Notes: generated by a model from the letters alone, not told the origin. A DNA stretch of 64,000 nucleotides from JANJUB01 sp040081075 (GCA_040081075.1 JBEBHJ010000008.1:12485-76484), one strand, 5' to 3'; counted from the first letter of the stretch, positions 24,017 through 34,274 are shown. Program-made: numbers and translations.

Positions 24017-24460
24017 TCACAACTTTGGGGTTGCCTGTTCGCGAATCTCCCTGATCAACTTGGTGATCCCGCACTCGTCGCCGGGATTCTCATAGTCGTG
24101 ATTGGTCCACTTGTAGCTCGTGCTACCGACTCGATAAGCCAACCACTCGTCGGGGGCATCGTATGCGCTTGGCCACATCGGACTGGCTCGCTTTTTGGCG
24201 CGTAACTTAACAGACTCCGAACCGGTCAGTGATTGCTTTAAGCTTGCAGCCTGTTCGGCGCTAAGCTGAATCGAATTCGCCCACTCGGTGGTTTTTACAA
24301 ACGCCTTGGAACTGGTCATCACAACCAAGACCTGATAGGTCCCTCTCCGAGAGAAAGTGCGTTCGTACAGTCGAATCAGCTCGCCCTTGCGCAACTTGGA
24401 GGCTACTTCCGGTTCAATCGGTTTGGTAAGTTGAGCGGCAATCATCAAAGTGCTTAGCAT
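24017..24460 (-). CDS. Hypothetical protein
   Basis: A 147-residue protein with a weakly hydrophobic N-terminus (LSTLMIAAQL) and a mixed, charged body. No family recognised. It lies between the GH29 and spermidine synthase-like genes on the same strand with short gaps, so co-transcription is possible. Confidence 0.55.
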   Translation of the reverse strand: MLSTLMIAAQLTKPIEPEVASKLRKGELIRLYERTFSRRGTYQVLVVMTSSKAFVKTTEWANSIQLSAEQAASLKQSLTGSESVKLRAKKRASPMWPSAYDAPDEWLAYRVGSTSYKWTNHDYENPGDECGITKLIREIREQATPKL

Positions 24461-24484
24461 TGTTAGTTGGACGTCTAATCCGGC

Positions 24485-26659
24485 TCAATAAGGATCGCGA
24501 TTGCGCAACATTGCTTCCAGGAGATTCGAAAAATCATCTCGCCAGGGTTGAACTCCCGATTCTGGAATCATTCTGAACCAGCTCGCGTCGCGCTTTATTG
24601 AACCTAAATCCTCAAGCGAGTGATAAATCAGCATCCATTGTGACCTCGTTTTGCCCTCCTTCTCTTCCAAATCGTTAAGGTTCTGATCTTCCCTTAAAAG
24701 CGCATGAAGGCCGTGCGCCTGAGCCGCAGCGGCCAGCACTTCCTTGAGGCTCAAGTAGCGATTGCTGATGTGAAAAGCGATGATTCCGCCGGGCTTGAGA
24801 ACCCGCTTGTAGATCGCCATTGCTTCCAAGGTGAGCAAGTGCAGAGGCACGGAGTCCGATGTAAAGGCATCCAAAACGAGGAGGTCAAATTTTCTTTCTT
24901 CAGAGTTAAGTGTCAATCGAGCATCGCCTTCAACGATGTCAAGCGTGGCTTTGCAGTTCGCTAGGAATGTGAAAAGCTTGGGGTCACGGGCTATCTTGAC
25001 AACGGCGGGGTCAATTTCGAAATAAGTCATTCTTTGGCCGGGCAAGCCGTAGTAAGCAAGGGATCCTACGCCTAATCCAACTAAACCGATATTAGCTTCC
25101 GGCCGTTTGCTTGCCCAATCCAGGAATACTTGGCCGATCGGGCCGCTCGGATAATAGTAAGTAAGCGGTGTAGGCGAACCCGCATTCTCCCTGCCGTGAA
25201 TCGTGTTGCCATGAATAAGCGAGCGGTGCATGATTCCCCCGTCATCGCCTTCCACAACCCGATGGACACCGAAGAAACTCCGCTTTGCGAGCAAAACCCG
25301 TCCCGGTACACCCACGTTTGCGAACTGCGCGCAGAGGTAGAACAGCACGATGGCGGCTCCGTATCGGTAAACCTTGTCTGAACAAAAAAAGGTCAACAGG
25401 GCAGGGGCACCGATGGAGACTCCAATGAGAGCCATCCCTTCCAGCCCCACCGCCCGGCCAACGATTGCCCCAACCAAAACCAGGACTCCGGCAAGCAGCG
25501 GAAGGAGCAAGTCCTTTCTCAACAGTTTCTGATCCGTCGGTCGTGGAAGCAGAAAACATGCCGCCGCCAACGCGAGCGGATATTCAACGTATTTCGTGAA
25601 AATAAGCGGGGCAAGAAACCCAACAAAAATTCCGCCCACCACGCCGCCAATCGAAACATAAAGGAAGAACTCCGTAAGTCGGCTCGGCTCTGGGGCTTCA
25701 TCAGCGAGGGTCATGTGGCAACACAACATCATCGCGGTTACCGTTATCAAGTGCAAAAGGGCGAGTCCGATCAGCGGCTCTGTTGACTCCAAAACAAGCG
25801 GTAAGAGCAACGAAGTGACCAAAATCGGAGCTGCCCGCGCAATCCACTTTGTCCCAAATTTTCGCTTCGCGGAAAAGGCAACCACAAAGGTAAGCAGATA
25901 GAGAGACATTGGAACGATCCAAAGAAAGGGAATCGGCGCGATGTTTTGGGCGAGGAAGTTGATCACGCCCATGAGCAAAGCGGAAGGGACCGCCGCAAGC
26001 GCAATCCAGCGCCACTTTGTCTTCGCCGGGGTTCGCTCTGTGACGACTTTCTCTCCCAACGGGGCGTTCTTGCCGATCTGAGTCGAGCAAAACGCGAGGG
26101 CAATGGTGAGGGTGATGAAACCGGCTCGCCATGCGTTGAGCTGGTCAGAAATCGTCATGTTTGGCTCGATCAGGAAGGGATAAACCATCAACGATGCAAA
26201 GCTGCCCAGGTTGCTTGCGGCGTAAAGCTGATACGGTTTCTCTCGATCTGCCGCGTTTGTTGTCGCATACCAGCGTTGGAGAAGCGGAGCGTTAGCCGAC
26301 ATCGCGATGAACGGTGCCCCGATCAAAAGCGCGAGCGCCATAAAGACCCCAAGGGCGGGGTAGTCCATGGGGACGTTGCGCACCATCTTGGCATTCGGCC
26401 CCAAAAAGAAGCACAAGCCCAAAACCATTATGCCGATATGAAGGAATGATTTGAACCGGCTCTGGCTCGCAAATCGGTGCGCATAGAGATAGCCAAGCAC
26501 CAATGACCCTTGAAAGAACACCATCGCCACCAACCACACCGCCGGGGCTCCGCCGAACTGAGGCAACAGAATTTTCGCCATCATGGGTTGAACCAAGAAC
26601 AGCAAAAATGCACTCAAGAAGGCCGTGGCCGAAAACAGTAAACGCAAAGGCTTATCCAA
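24485..26659 (-). CDS. Fused multi-helix membrane / spermidine synthase-like protein
   Basis: A 724-residue protein. The first about 480 residues hold about 12-14 hydrophobic helices (for example FSATAFLSAFLLFLVQPMMA). The C-terminal 240 residues form a spermidine synthase/SAM-methyltransferase-like Rossmann domain: VGLGVGSLAYYGLPGQ, MTYFEIDPAVVKIARDP, VEGDARLTL, DLLVLDAFTSDSVPLHLLT. This matches the fused MFS/spermidine synthase family. The DAF rather than a DSTDP motif makes true polyamine synthesis doubtful. It is divergent from the S9 peptidase gene. Confidence 0.85.
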   Translation of the reverse strand: MDKPLRLLFSATAFLSAFLLFLVQPMMAKILLPQFGGAPAVWLVAMVFFQGSLVLGYLYAHRFASQSRFKSFLHIGIMVLGLCFFLGPNAKMVRNVPMDYPALGVFMALALLIGAPFIAMSANAPLLQRWYATTNAADREKPYQLYAASNLGSFASLMVYPFLIEPNMTISDQLNAWRAGFITLTIALAFCSTQIGKNAPLGEKVVTERTPAKTKWRWIALAAVPSALLMGVINFLAQNIAPIPFLWIVPMSLYLLTFVVAFSAKRKFGTKWIARAAPILVTSLLLPLVLESTEPLIGLALLHLITVTAMMLCCHMTLADEAPEPSRLTEFFLYVSIGGVVGGIFVGFLAPLIFTKYVEYPLALAAACFLLPRPTDQKLLRKDLLLPLLAGVLVLVGAIVGRAVGLEGMALIGVSIGAPALLTFFCSDKVYRYGAAIVLFYLCAQFANVGVPGRVLLAKRSFFGVHRVVEGDDGGIMHRSLIHGNTIHGRENAGSPTPLTYYYPSGPIGQVFLDWASKRPEANIGLVGLGVGSLAYYGLPGQRMTYFEIDPAVVKIARDPKLFTFLANCKATLDIVEGDARLTLNSEERKFDLLVLDAFTSDSVPLHLLTLEAMAIYKRVLKPGGIIAFHISNRYLSLKEVLAAAAQAHGLHALLREDQNLNDLEEKEGKTRSQWMLIYHSLEDLGSIKRDASWFRMIPESGVQPWRDDFSNLLEAMLRNRDPY

Positions 26660-26707
26660 AGACGAATCACCGATGCTGGATTTGACCAGATAAAGTAAAT
26701 TCGTGAA

Positions 26708-28936
26708 ATGATTGGCGCACTATCGTTTATCCTCCTCACTCAAACTCCAGGTCAGCGGGATTTGACCATAGCGATGAAGAGGGTGGAGGAACTCAGGACT
26801 TGGGTTCCTCAGCACGTGTACAACGTTGACCTTCGGGTTCGTTGGATGGCTGACGGCAAAGCGCTTTGGTATCGCAAAGATGGTTCTCAAGATCGCCGGG
26901 AGTTTGTCCGCGTTGACACACTTACCGGTGCGAAGTCCCCCTTGTTTGACCATGTGAAGTTGGCGGCCAGCTTGGGAAAGCTGGTGAACAAAGCGATTGA
27001 GCCCGCTAAGTTGCAGATTGATGTTTCGACATTTGAGGACGGCAAGTCGTTCCAGTTTACGTTCGAGCGCAAGTCGTATTCGTGCGACCTTCTAACCTAC
27101 GAAGTTACAACCGGGACCGTTTTACAACCCGAACAAGTGCACGAAGTCGAGTTGGATAACGACGCGCGACTCTTTCCGAGCCCGCGCATGTCTGCGCTGC
27201 CGCAGCGCAATCGTCCCCAGGCGAATCGCCGAGTATTCATCGAGGAAGGCAAGGTGAAGGTGACCACAGACTCCGGGGCTGTTGTGCTGAGTTCGGAAGG
27301 TGATTTCAGCCGAGCGGTTGAGTCGCCCGATGCGAAAGCGGCCTTTGCTTGGAAGTTAAGCAAAGGTGATCGACGCGAAGTAAGTATCATCCAAAGCTCG
27401 CCACCAGGCGGTGGGAGAGCCCTTCTCAAAACCCGGTTCTACGATCTCCCCGGCGACAAACTCGACACCTTTGAACTCTATCAGGTTAACCTTCAGGATG
27501 GTTCGCTCAAGAAGTTGCCGATTGATCCCATCAATGGCGGGGGCCAGCCTTGGGCAAACGCACCCGGCATTGAGTGGGTGAATGAAGGGAAGTATGCCAT
27601 GGTGGATTCGGCCGAACGAGGATATCAGCGGGTTCGGGTTTACGAAATTGAACCCGCCACAAGTACCGTTCGAACCGTTGTCGATGAGAGCAGTCCCACG
27701 TTCATTGATTCGGAGAACGCCATCTTTCGAGCGGTTGGAGACCGGGATATCGTCTGGCGCTCGGAACGCTCAGGATGGGGACATTACTATCGAATCGACC
27801 GAGCGACGGGTTCAATCAAAAACCCGATCACCAGTGGGAGTTGGGTCACCCGTGGCATTGATTGGATCGACGAAAAGTCGGGCACGATGTGCTTCCACGC
27901 CAACGGGAAGGAGTTGGAGCAAGATCCTTATAACATTCATTACTACACGGTGAATCTCGATGGAAGCAAATTGCAAAGCCTAACCGAAGGCGATGGCTCG
28001 CACACCGTTGTGTTCAACAGTGATCGTTCGGCCTATGTTGATACGTTTTCTCGGGTCAATCATGCGCCCATTCACCAGTTACGGCGAACGAACGATGGAA
28101 GGCTTATCAGCGAACTAGAGACGGCCGATATCAGCGAACTGAAGGCGACCAAAATCAAGCTGATGGAGCCATTTGTAGCAAAGGGTCGCGATGGGACCAC
28201 CGACATTTATGGCGTCTATTGCTTACCCTCAAACTTCGACAAGAAAAAGAAATATCCGATTATTGAGAACATCTATGCTGGCCCTCAAGATTCGTTCGTG
28301 CCGAAGAAATTCTCAGCTTACAACCGCATGCAGCAACTCGCTGACGTCGGCTTCATTGTCGTGCAAATTGATGGCATGGGCACACGCAATCGTGGCAAGC
28401 AGTTTCACGATGTGTGCTGGAAAAACATTGTTGATGCAGGATTCCCAGACCGCATTTTGTGGATGAAGGCGCTTGCATCAAAGTTGCCTTCCGTTGACAT
28501 AACTCGAGTTGGCGTTTATGGAACATCGGCGGGGGGGCAAAACTCAACCGGTGCGGTATTGACTCATCCCGAGTTCTATAAGGTCGCAGTTTCTAGTTGC
28601 GGCTGTCATGACAACCGCATGGACAAGATGTGGTGGAATGAACAGTGGATGGGATATCCGGTTGGCCCTCACTATGCCGAGCAATCGAATATAACTCTTG
28701 CGCCAAAGTTGGAAGGGAGGTTACTCTTGATCGTAGGCGAGCTTGACACCAACGTACCGCCGGAGTCCACCTATCGCTTGGTTGATGCGTTGGTCAAAGC
28801 CAAGAAGGACTTTGATTTCGTGGTAATCCCTGGGGCGGATCACACCGATGGCGGGCCGTATGGTGAAACAAAACGCCGCGACTTCTTTATCAAACACTTG
28901 TTGGGGGTTGATCCTCCACAATGGTCGCAACGATGA
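26708..28936 (+). CDS. S9 family (DPP IV-like) peptidase
   Basis: A 742-residue serine peptidase, probably exported (GALSFILLTQTP at the N-terminus). It has a beta-propeller DPP IV N-region (about 40-500) and an alpha/beta-hydrolase domain with Ser in GTSAGG (about 604-609), Asp in GELDTNVPP (about 677) and His in GADHTDGG (about 708). It likely trims N-terminal dipeptides from proline-containing peptides. The stop overlaps the next gene's ATG (ATGA). Confidence 0.9.
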   Translation: MIGALSFILLTQTPGQRDLTIAMKRVEELRTWVPQHVYNVDLRVRWMADGKALWYRKDGSQDRREFVRVDTLTGAKSPLFDHVKLAASLGKLVNKAIEPAKLQIDVSTFEDGKSFQFTFERKSYSCDLLTYEVTTGTVLQPEQVHEVELDNDARLFPSPRMSALPQRNRPQANRRVFIEEGKVKVTTDSGAVVLSSEGDFSRAVESPDAKAAFAWKLSKGDRREVSIIQSSPPGGGRALLKTRFYDLPGDKLDTFELYQVNLQDGSLKKLPIDPINGGGQPWANAPGIEWVNEGKYAMVDSAERGYQRVRVYEIEPATSTVRTVVDESSPTFIDSENAIFRAVGDRDIVWRSERSGWGHYYRIDRATGSIKNPITSGSWVTRGIDWIDEKSGTMCFHANGKELEQDPYNIHYYTVNLDGSKLQSLTEGDGSHTVVFNSDRSAYVDTFSRVNHAPIHQLRRTNDGRLISELETADISELKATKIKLMEPFVAKGRDGTTDIYGVYCLPSNFDKKKKYPIIENIYAGPQDSFVPKKFSAYNRMQQLADVGFIVVQIDGMGTRNRGKQFHDVCWKNIVDAGFPDRILWMKALASKLPSVDITRVGVYGTSAGGQNSTGAVLTHPEFYKVAVSSCGCHDNRMDKMWWNEQWMGYPVGPHYAEQSNITLAPKLEGRLLLIVGELDTNVPPESTYRLVDALVKAKKDFDFVVIPGADHTDGGPYGETKRRDFFIKHLLGVDPPQWSQR

Positions 28937-30228
28937 AGTGGCTTCTGCCGCTATCGCTATTCATAGCTGGCTGCTCTGCCGCAGATAATAGGATAACGAT
29001 CCGAATTGCTAACTGGGGTGGGGCCGGAGAAGAGGGACCCTACCAGGATGCAATTAACAAGGTAAATCGCGACTTTGAAGCGAAACATCCCGGCGTCAAA
29101 GTTGTCATTGAGGGAATTCCCGGAGAGTACGAACAAAAAATGCTCTTGAATCACATCGCCGGCTCGATGCCAGATGTGATGGTCCTTGATGCAGCCAGCG
29201 CTTCTACTTTTGTGGATAACGGATTAATGACCGATCTCAGCCCGTTCTTTGAGAAGGAGCCGGGATTGAGAGAGCAGTACTTCCCGGAAGTCTTCATGCC
29301 GTTCTCCCGAGGGAGGGCGGTCTACGGATTGCCAAACGACTTCACGCCAATGGTGGTCTATTACAACAAAGCGTTGTTTGATAAAGCCAAAGTGCCCTAT
29401 CCCAAACCAGAATGGAATTTTGAGGAGTTTCTCCAAACGGCACGCCAGTTGACCAATCACGATAAGGGCCAATATGGATTCGGGTTAACCAACTGGATGC
29501 CAGGGTGGGTGATGTGGCTCTGGAACAACGGCGGCGACACGGTGAGCCCAGACGGGCGAGCAAGCGGCATTTTTGATTCCGACGCCAATGTTGAAACAAT
29601 TTCGTTCTTGCGTGATCTTGCGACAAAACATAAAGTAGCCCCGACTCTCAGCGAAACAGCCGCGTTAGGGGGCGACTACTTCGAAAAGGGAAAGGCAGCG
29701 ATGACTGTTTCGGGCCACTGGTCTCTCGTGGGTTTTCGTGCAAGCAAGGACATCGATTCCAAGCAGCTAGGCATCGCGCCGATGCCAAACAACCGCGTTG
29801 CTCCTGGCCCGAGAACAAAGGGGACCGGATCGCAAACTGTCCTCTACCTATCAGCCTACGGGATACCTCAGCACGCCAAGAACAAGGAGTTGGCATGGGA
29901 ATATATCAAAGCTTGGACTAGTTACGAAGTTCAGAGCGTATATAACAAGACGGGGATCGCTGTTTGTGCGCGCAAAGATGTAGCGGCGGATCGCGCGGAG
30001 GTTGGAACGAAGCCACCTTCAATCGAGGCACTCCAAGAGCGATCGTTTCTGCCCATCATCCCAACCGGGAGAGCACCCTATGGTGCGTTCTTAGCGGGTT
30101 ACTCGGTGGTAGAGGTTGCGGGCAAAAGCGTGTTGGATACATTATTGAATAACCCAGAACGAGATGTGAAGAAGGAACTGACGAAGGCTGCCGCTATTAT
30201 CGATAGGGAGTTCGCGAAGCGTCGATGA
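28933..30228 (+). CDS. ABC transporter solute-binding lipoprotein (family 1)
   Basis: A 431-residue carbohydrate-type binding protein. The signal ends in a lipobox (LFIAGC, Cys lipidated). It has family 1 blocks: NRDFEAKHPGVKVVIEGIPG, NHIAGSMPDVMVLDA, FMPFSRGRAVYGLPNDF. ATG 28933 overlaps the upstream stop; an ATG at 28921 is in frame. No permease or ATPase genes for an ABC importer are nearby, so its membrane partners must be elsewhere. The stop overlaps the ATPase start (ATGA). Confidence 0.88.
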   Translation: MKWLLPLSLFIAGCSAADNRITIRIANWGGAGEEGPYQDAINKVNRDFEAKHPGVKVVIEGIPGEYEQKMLLNHIAGSMPDVMVLDAASASTFVDNGLMTDLSPFFEKEPGLREQYFPEVFMPFSRGRAVYGLPNDFTPMVVYYNKALFDKAKVPYPKPEWNFEEFLQTARQLTNHDKGQYGFGLTNWMPGWVMWLWNNGGDTVSPDGRASGIFDSDANVETISFLRDLATKHKVAPTLSETAALGGDYFEKGKAAMTVSGHWSLVGFRASKDIDSKQLGIAPMPNNRVAPGPRTKGTGSQTVLYLSAYGIPQHAKNKELAWEYIKAWTSYEVQSVYNKTGIAVCARKDVAADRAEVGTKPPSIEALQERSFLPIIPTGRAPYGAFLAGYSVVEVAGKSVLDTLLNNPERDVKKELTKAAAIIDREFAKRR

Positions 30229-32108
30229 GTGCAAAAGTTCAAGGAATCTTGACCGCCATTTGCGGACTGGGGCTGATTGGGGCTTTGTTCCACCCGATGT
30301 TCGGATGGCTAGCGGTCATCGCCGGAGGCTTTGTTCCACTCGAAGTGGCATACCAGGCACTTCGCGAGCGAAGTGTTTCGGTAAGCGTTTTGATGGTTTT
30401 AGCCGCCGTTGGAGCGCTCGTTGTTGGCGCCGTTGTTGATGCTGGAATCCTCTTGTTCTTGTTCAGCCTCTCTGGAACGCTCGAAGAGTTCGCTCTGGGT
30501 CGAACCAAGAGCGCGATTGAAGGTTTAATCAAACTGCGTCCCGAAACCGCTGTTCGTGTGGTTAACGGAGTCGATGAACGAGTTCAGATTCAGGCACTTG
30601 CAATTCATGACATCGTTCGAATCGCGCCATTTGAGATGATCCCGGTTGATGGCACGATTACTCAGGGCACAACCCAAATTAACGAATCTAGCATGACGGG
30701 AGAGTCGATACCCGTCACAAAAACGGTTGAAGATGGGGTTTTCTCGGGGACCCAGAACCTTGACGGCCTTATGTTAATTTCGGTTACGGCTCCGGTGGGA
30801 AGTACAGCCCTTGACCGCATTGTGGAGCTAGTTCAGGATGCTCAAGAAAACAAGGCAAGCGGTGAACGAGTAAGCCAATGGTTTGGCTCTCGCTATACCT
30901 GGTTTGTTCTCGCTGCCTTTTCTGTCGCATTTCTGGGAAGACTTGCCTTAGGAAACCCTTCGCATAAGGCTCTCTACGATTCCATTGTTCTGTTGGTTGC
31001 CCTAAGTCCATGCGCTCTCGTGATATCAACACCAGCCGCGACCCTCAGCGCTTTAGCGGCGGCCGCGCGCCGTGGAATACTGGTGCGTGGTGGGCAACAC
31101 TTTGAGAACCTAGGCCGAATAAAGGTGGTTGCCGTAGACAAAACGGGCACATTAACAACGGGTAAGCCAAAGCTCGTTGAGATTTGTGTTTGTAAGCCCG
31201 TAGCGGCTGGCGGAGTTTGTCTTGCCGAAAACTCCTGTTGGCACGGTGAGGACAAGATTTCCCCCGAAAGCGCGATCATGCTGAGAGCCGCGGCTGCGGC
31301 TGAGCAATACAGCACCCACCCCATCGCCGAGGCAATTGTGAGAACTGCTCGGTCATTGGGGGTTGAAGTGCCGGAGGCTTTGGAGCAATCTGATAAACCC
31401 GGTTATGGGGTGACGGCTCGAATCGGCGACGGCATGGTTCGCATCGGACAACGAAAGTTCTTTGAGAATCTTCCCCCTGAGTTCGCAACGCATGTTGAGG
31501 AATTACAAGCAAGCGGACTAACGGTTGCAATTTTAGAATTCGATGGAGGATTCGCCGCATTGGGCCTGCGGGATGAGCCAAGACCTGACGCTAAGGCGAT
31601 TTTGCAGGATCTCATGAGCACTGGGATCGAGTCGGTTGTGATGATGACCGGCGACACCACTCAAACCGCAAAATCCGTCGCTGAGGAGCTTGGCATCAAA
31701 GAATGGCACGCATCGCTTCTCCCTCAAGACAAAACGGCACTGATAGAGGACTTCGAACAAGCAGGTAAGCCGGTCATGATGGTTGGTGACGGCATAAACG
31801 ATGCCCCAAGTCTCTCGCGCGCGACCGTAGGAGTCGCGATGGGTGGTTTGGGTTCGGACATCGCTCTTAACGCTGCTGATATCGTCCTGATGAACGATAA
31901 GCTCTCAGCTCTGCCCGACCTCATCAAATTTGGCAGACGAGCAAGCAGAATCATTTGGGCAAACCTGCTTTTTGCTACGGGAATAATCCTCGTATTGGTT
32001 CTCACGTCGTTCTTCGGCAAGTTGCCTTTGCCACTGGCCGTCCTGGGACACGAAGGTTCCACGGTGCTTGTTATTCTTAACGGTTTGCGGTTGCTTCGGG
32101 GCCCTTAG
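30225..32108 (+). CDS. P1B-4-like metal-transporting ATPase
   Basis: A 627-residue P-type ATPase without an N-terminal metal-binding domain. It has the actuator motif MTGES, the SPC motif in the transport helix (SPCALVISTPA, about 260), phosphorylation site DKTGT (about 304), GDGIND and a final HEGST motif (about 608). SPC plus HEG(G/S)T is typical of P1B-4 pumps (cobalt, or Fe/Zn export in CtpD/CoaT relatives). An odd Cys-rich stretch (CVCKPVAAGGVCLAENSCWH, about 319-340) follows the phosphorylation site. It overlaps the upstream gene by 4 bases. Confidence 0.9.
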   Translation: MSAKVQGILTAICGLGLIGALFHPMFGWLAVIAGGFVPLEVAYQALRERSVSVSVLMVLAAVGALVVGAVVDAGILLFLFSLSGTLEEFALGRTKSAIEGLIKLRPETAVRVVNGVDERVQIQALAIHDIVRIAPFEMIPVDGTITQGTTQINESSMTGESIPVTKTVEDGVFSGTQNLDGLMLISVTAPVGSTALDRIVELVQDAQENKASGERVSQWFGSRYTWFVLAAFSVAFLGRLALGNPSHKALYDSIVLLVALSPCALVISTPAATLSALAAAARRGILVRGGQHFENLGRIKVVAVDKTGTLTTGKPKLVEICVCKPVAAGGVCLAENSCWHGEDKISPESAIMLRAAAAAEQYSTHPIAEAIVRTARSLGVEVPEALEQSDKPGYGVTARIGDGMVRIGQRKFFENLPPEFATHVEELQASGLTVAILEFDGGFAALGLRDEPRPDAKAILQDLMSTGIESVVMMTGDTTQTAKSVAEELGIKEWHASLLPQDKTALIEDFEQAGKPVMMVGDGINDAPSLSRATVGVAMGGLGSDIALNAADIVLMNDKLSALPDLIKFGRRASRIIWANLLFATGIILVLVLTSFFGKLPLPLAVLGHEGSTVLVILNGLRLLRGP

Positions 32109-32863
32109 GGCCGCGCGATTTCAATCGAACAACGCCGGAAATGGCTCTCTAAGAATCGCATCGTCCGGGCCACAAACAAATCGCAGGAATGCGCTGCTCG
32201 CAACAACATGTTGTCGGGCGATTTCATCAACTTTGAAGTGACGATACCGACGGGCAACGTGAAAAAGTTGTAAGGTGTGATTGTGACCTTCGGGAAATTC
32301 TGGCGTAACCACTTGAGATCAGATTTCATGAATGAGCGCTCGTCGGGGGTGTGCGCTCTCGGAATCAAAGCAGTATAAGCACGGATCAGCAGATTGCCTC
32401 CAAGCGGCTCATCAAACGCAAGCAACCCCCCGGAGGACAGATTCTCGTCGTAAAGACGTCGCAATGTGGTTCGGTAGTCAATATGGTGGAGAACTGACGC
32501 CCCGACGATCAGATCAAACTTACCTTCAAGTGGTTGGTCAGCATCAACGACTTTGAACTCCACTACGCCCGGCTTGCCGTACGTCTCATTTGCCTTGGCC
32601 AAGAACGACTCCGCAACATCAATGCCCAAAACGTAGGCGGCCCCAGCTTCATGCATTTCGTTCGACAGTTGGCCGTAGCCACAGCCCAAGTCAAGCACCC
32701 TCTTGCCCTTTGCTGCTTGAAAAATACGCTCACGGAACTTGGCTTCATGAGCCAGAGTGTTTGGACTTCGAAAGACGTGAATAAAGCGGCGCTGCCACGA
32801 GTTTGAAACCTCGTAAACGCCATCCTCATCGTAAGCCTTTTGCTCACGCTCAGACCTCGTCAT
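32105..32863 (-). CDS. Class I SAM-dependent methyltransferase
   Basis: About 252 residues from ATG 32863 (TRSEREQKAYDEDGVYE); a longer frame exists but would run into the upstream gene. Motif I is VLDLGCGYGQLS, followed by VLGIDVAESFL, FDLIVGASVLHHI and GGLLAFDEPLGGNLL, a layout seen in methyltransferase type 11/12 proteins. It sits 7 nt behind the O-antigen ligase-like gene, suggesting modification of a lipid or glycan. Substrate unknown. Confidence 0.87.
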   Translation of the reverse strand: MTRSEREQKAYDEDGVYEVSNSWQRRFIHVFRSPNTLAHEAKFRERIFQAAKGKRVLDLGCGYGQLSNEMHEAGAAYVLGIDVAESFLAKANETYGKPGVVEFKVVDADQPLEGKFDLIVGASVLHHIDYRTTLRRLYDENLSSGGLLAFDEPLGGNLLIRAYTALIPRAHTPDERSFMKSDLKWLRQNFPKVTITPYNFFTLPVGIVTSKLMKSPDNMLLRAAHSCDLFVARTMRFLESHFRRCSIEIARP

Positions 32864-32870
32864 GGAAGAC

Positions 32871-34274
32871 TCAGGCAACGGCCTTTGCCCCACCAAAGAA
32901 CTCCATAAGCTTGGATGGTTCTTCCGTCTTTCGAACAACTTTTTGAACGGCGAAGGCCATCACGATGTTAACCATCGTCATATGCAACGGCGAAAACAGA
33001 GTGTTCTCGGATATTCCTGTGATCATGATCGCGAGTCCGCACATTGCGGCTCCGACGGGGAAGGCGTACTTCGACCTGAAATATTTGAACTGCGGTATGG
33101 TGAGCGCGAAAAGCGCACCTCCCAGATACAGCAGGCCGATCAAGCCGTAACTCACGAACGCAAAACCGTAAACATTGAGGATGAGGCCCTCAAACGTGTA
33201 GGTGCTCCTTTGAATAATATTGCTTTGGTTGATCGCCGAGGTCGCGATTTTGACGCCAGTGAATGGATATTTCATCGCAGTGTCAACGGCCTTCTCTAAG
33301 ACCTCGCGCCGGTTGTACCATCCGTATAGGCCCCGCTCGGATTCCTTTTTAACGACTCCCTCACCCTTAACGAAGACCTGATATCGCTTGATATCAAGGA
33401 TATAGACCGCCGACATGAAGGCGAATACCAATGCACCAAGGGCAAAAAGCGACATGAAGGCAAGCTTGGCCTTGCGCTGGATGAACATCAGCCCAATGAG
33501 AGCAAGCGCCATCACGACGGCTGTAACGATGCCGGTTCGGGAATAGGTGGCAAAGAGAGTAGCGATAAAGGTCACGCCACAAATCCACTCATATACGCCG
33601 AAACGCTTATAGTTGCCGCAGCCCACAAGCATCGCGATGCCCATGATGATGATGATCGCCATGTTGTTTGCGTGAACAAAGATGCCCCTGGCCTGCCACG
33701 GCATTGAGACGCCTTCCATGGTGGCTTCCGCTTGTCGCTGATGGACTATTGTGTCAATCGTATGCCTCAACCCGAGCACATTGAGAGCTTGAGCTAGAGC
33801 TAAGAGGCAAGCGACGAAGACAGCGGATACGGCCCATAGCATGACGACGTAGGGCCTAAATCCTCGCCGTAAAGTTCCTTCGCGGACAATCAAGAAATAG
33901 AAGTAGGGGCTGAAACTGCTTGCAACCCAAGAGATGTAATTCTGGAGGCCCGAGTCCCTTTGCATGTAGAGATCTGCGTACACGAGGGCAAGCCCGTAAA
34001 TGCCAGCGAACCCCAGATGAAGGTAGTCCCACAAGCAGATCTGAATCCGACCGCGCCGCCCAACCCGATCAATAATGAGCCAAACGGCCACAAGCCTGAT
34101 CGGAATTTCGACGAACCTCGTGTAATAGATTTCTCCGGGAATGATCCGATCAAACATGAACGAAAAAACAAAGCAGGCGCCGATAAAATGGGAAAGAATG
34201 TGACCCCGAATTTCGGCAAACTTGTTCAGTGACGCGAACGGGTTCGACACATTCCATGTGGTATTTCGAATCAC
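32871..34274 (-). CDS. O-antigen ligase/polymerase-like membrane protein
   Basis: A 467-residue protein with about 11-12 hydrophobic helices and a large loop (about residues 175-205 and 290-330), as in the Wzy/WaaL O-antigen ligase family. ATYSRTGIVTAVVMALALIG matches the conserved SRTG region after the middle helices, and HANNMAIIIIMGIAML is also typical. It probably transfers or polymerises surface glycans in the cell envelope. It lies in the same-strand run with pyrE, panD and ccmF. Confidence 0.8.
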   Translation of the reverse strand: MIRNTTWNVSNPFASLNKFAEIRGHILSHFIGACFVFSFMFDRIIPGEIYYTRFVEIPIRLVAVWLIIDRVGRRGRIQICLWDYLHLGFAGIYGLALVYADLYMQRDSGLQNYISWVASSFSPYFYFLIVREGTLRRGFRPYVVMLWAVSAVFVACLLALAQALNVLGLRHTIDTIVHQRQAEATMEGVSMPWQARGIFVHANNMAIIIIMGIAMLVGCGNYKRFGVYEWICGVTFIATLFATYSRTGIVTAVVMALALIGLMFIQRKAKLAFMSLFALGALVFAFMSAVYILDIKRYQVFVKGEGVVKKESERGLYGWYNRREVLEKAVDTAMKYPFTGVKIATSAINQSNIIQRSTYTFEGLILNVYGFAFVSYGLIGLLYLGGALFALTIPQFKYFRSKYAFPVGAAMCGLAIMITGISENTLFSPLHMTMVNIVMAFAVQKVVRKTEEPSKLMEFFGGAKAVA

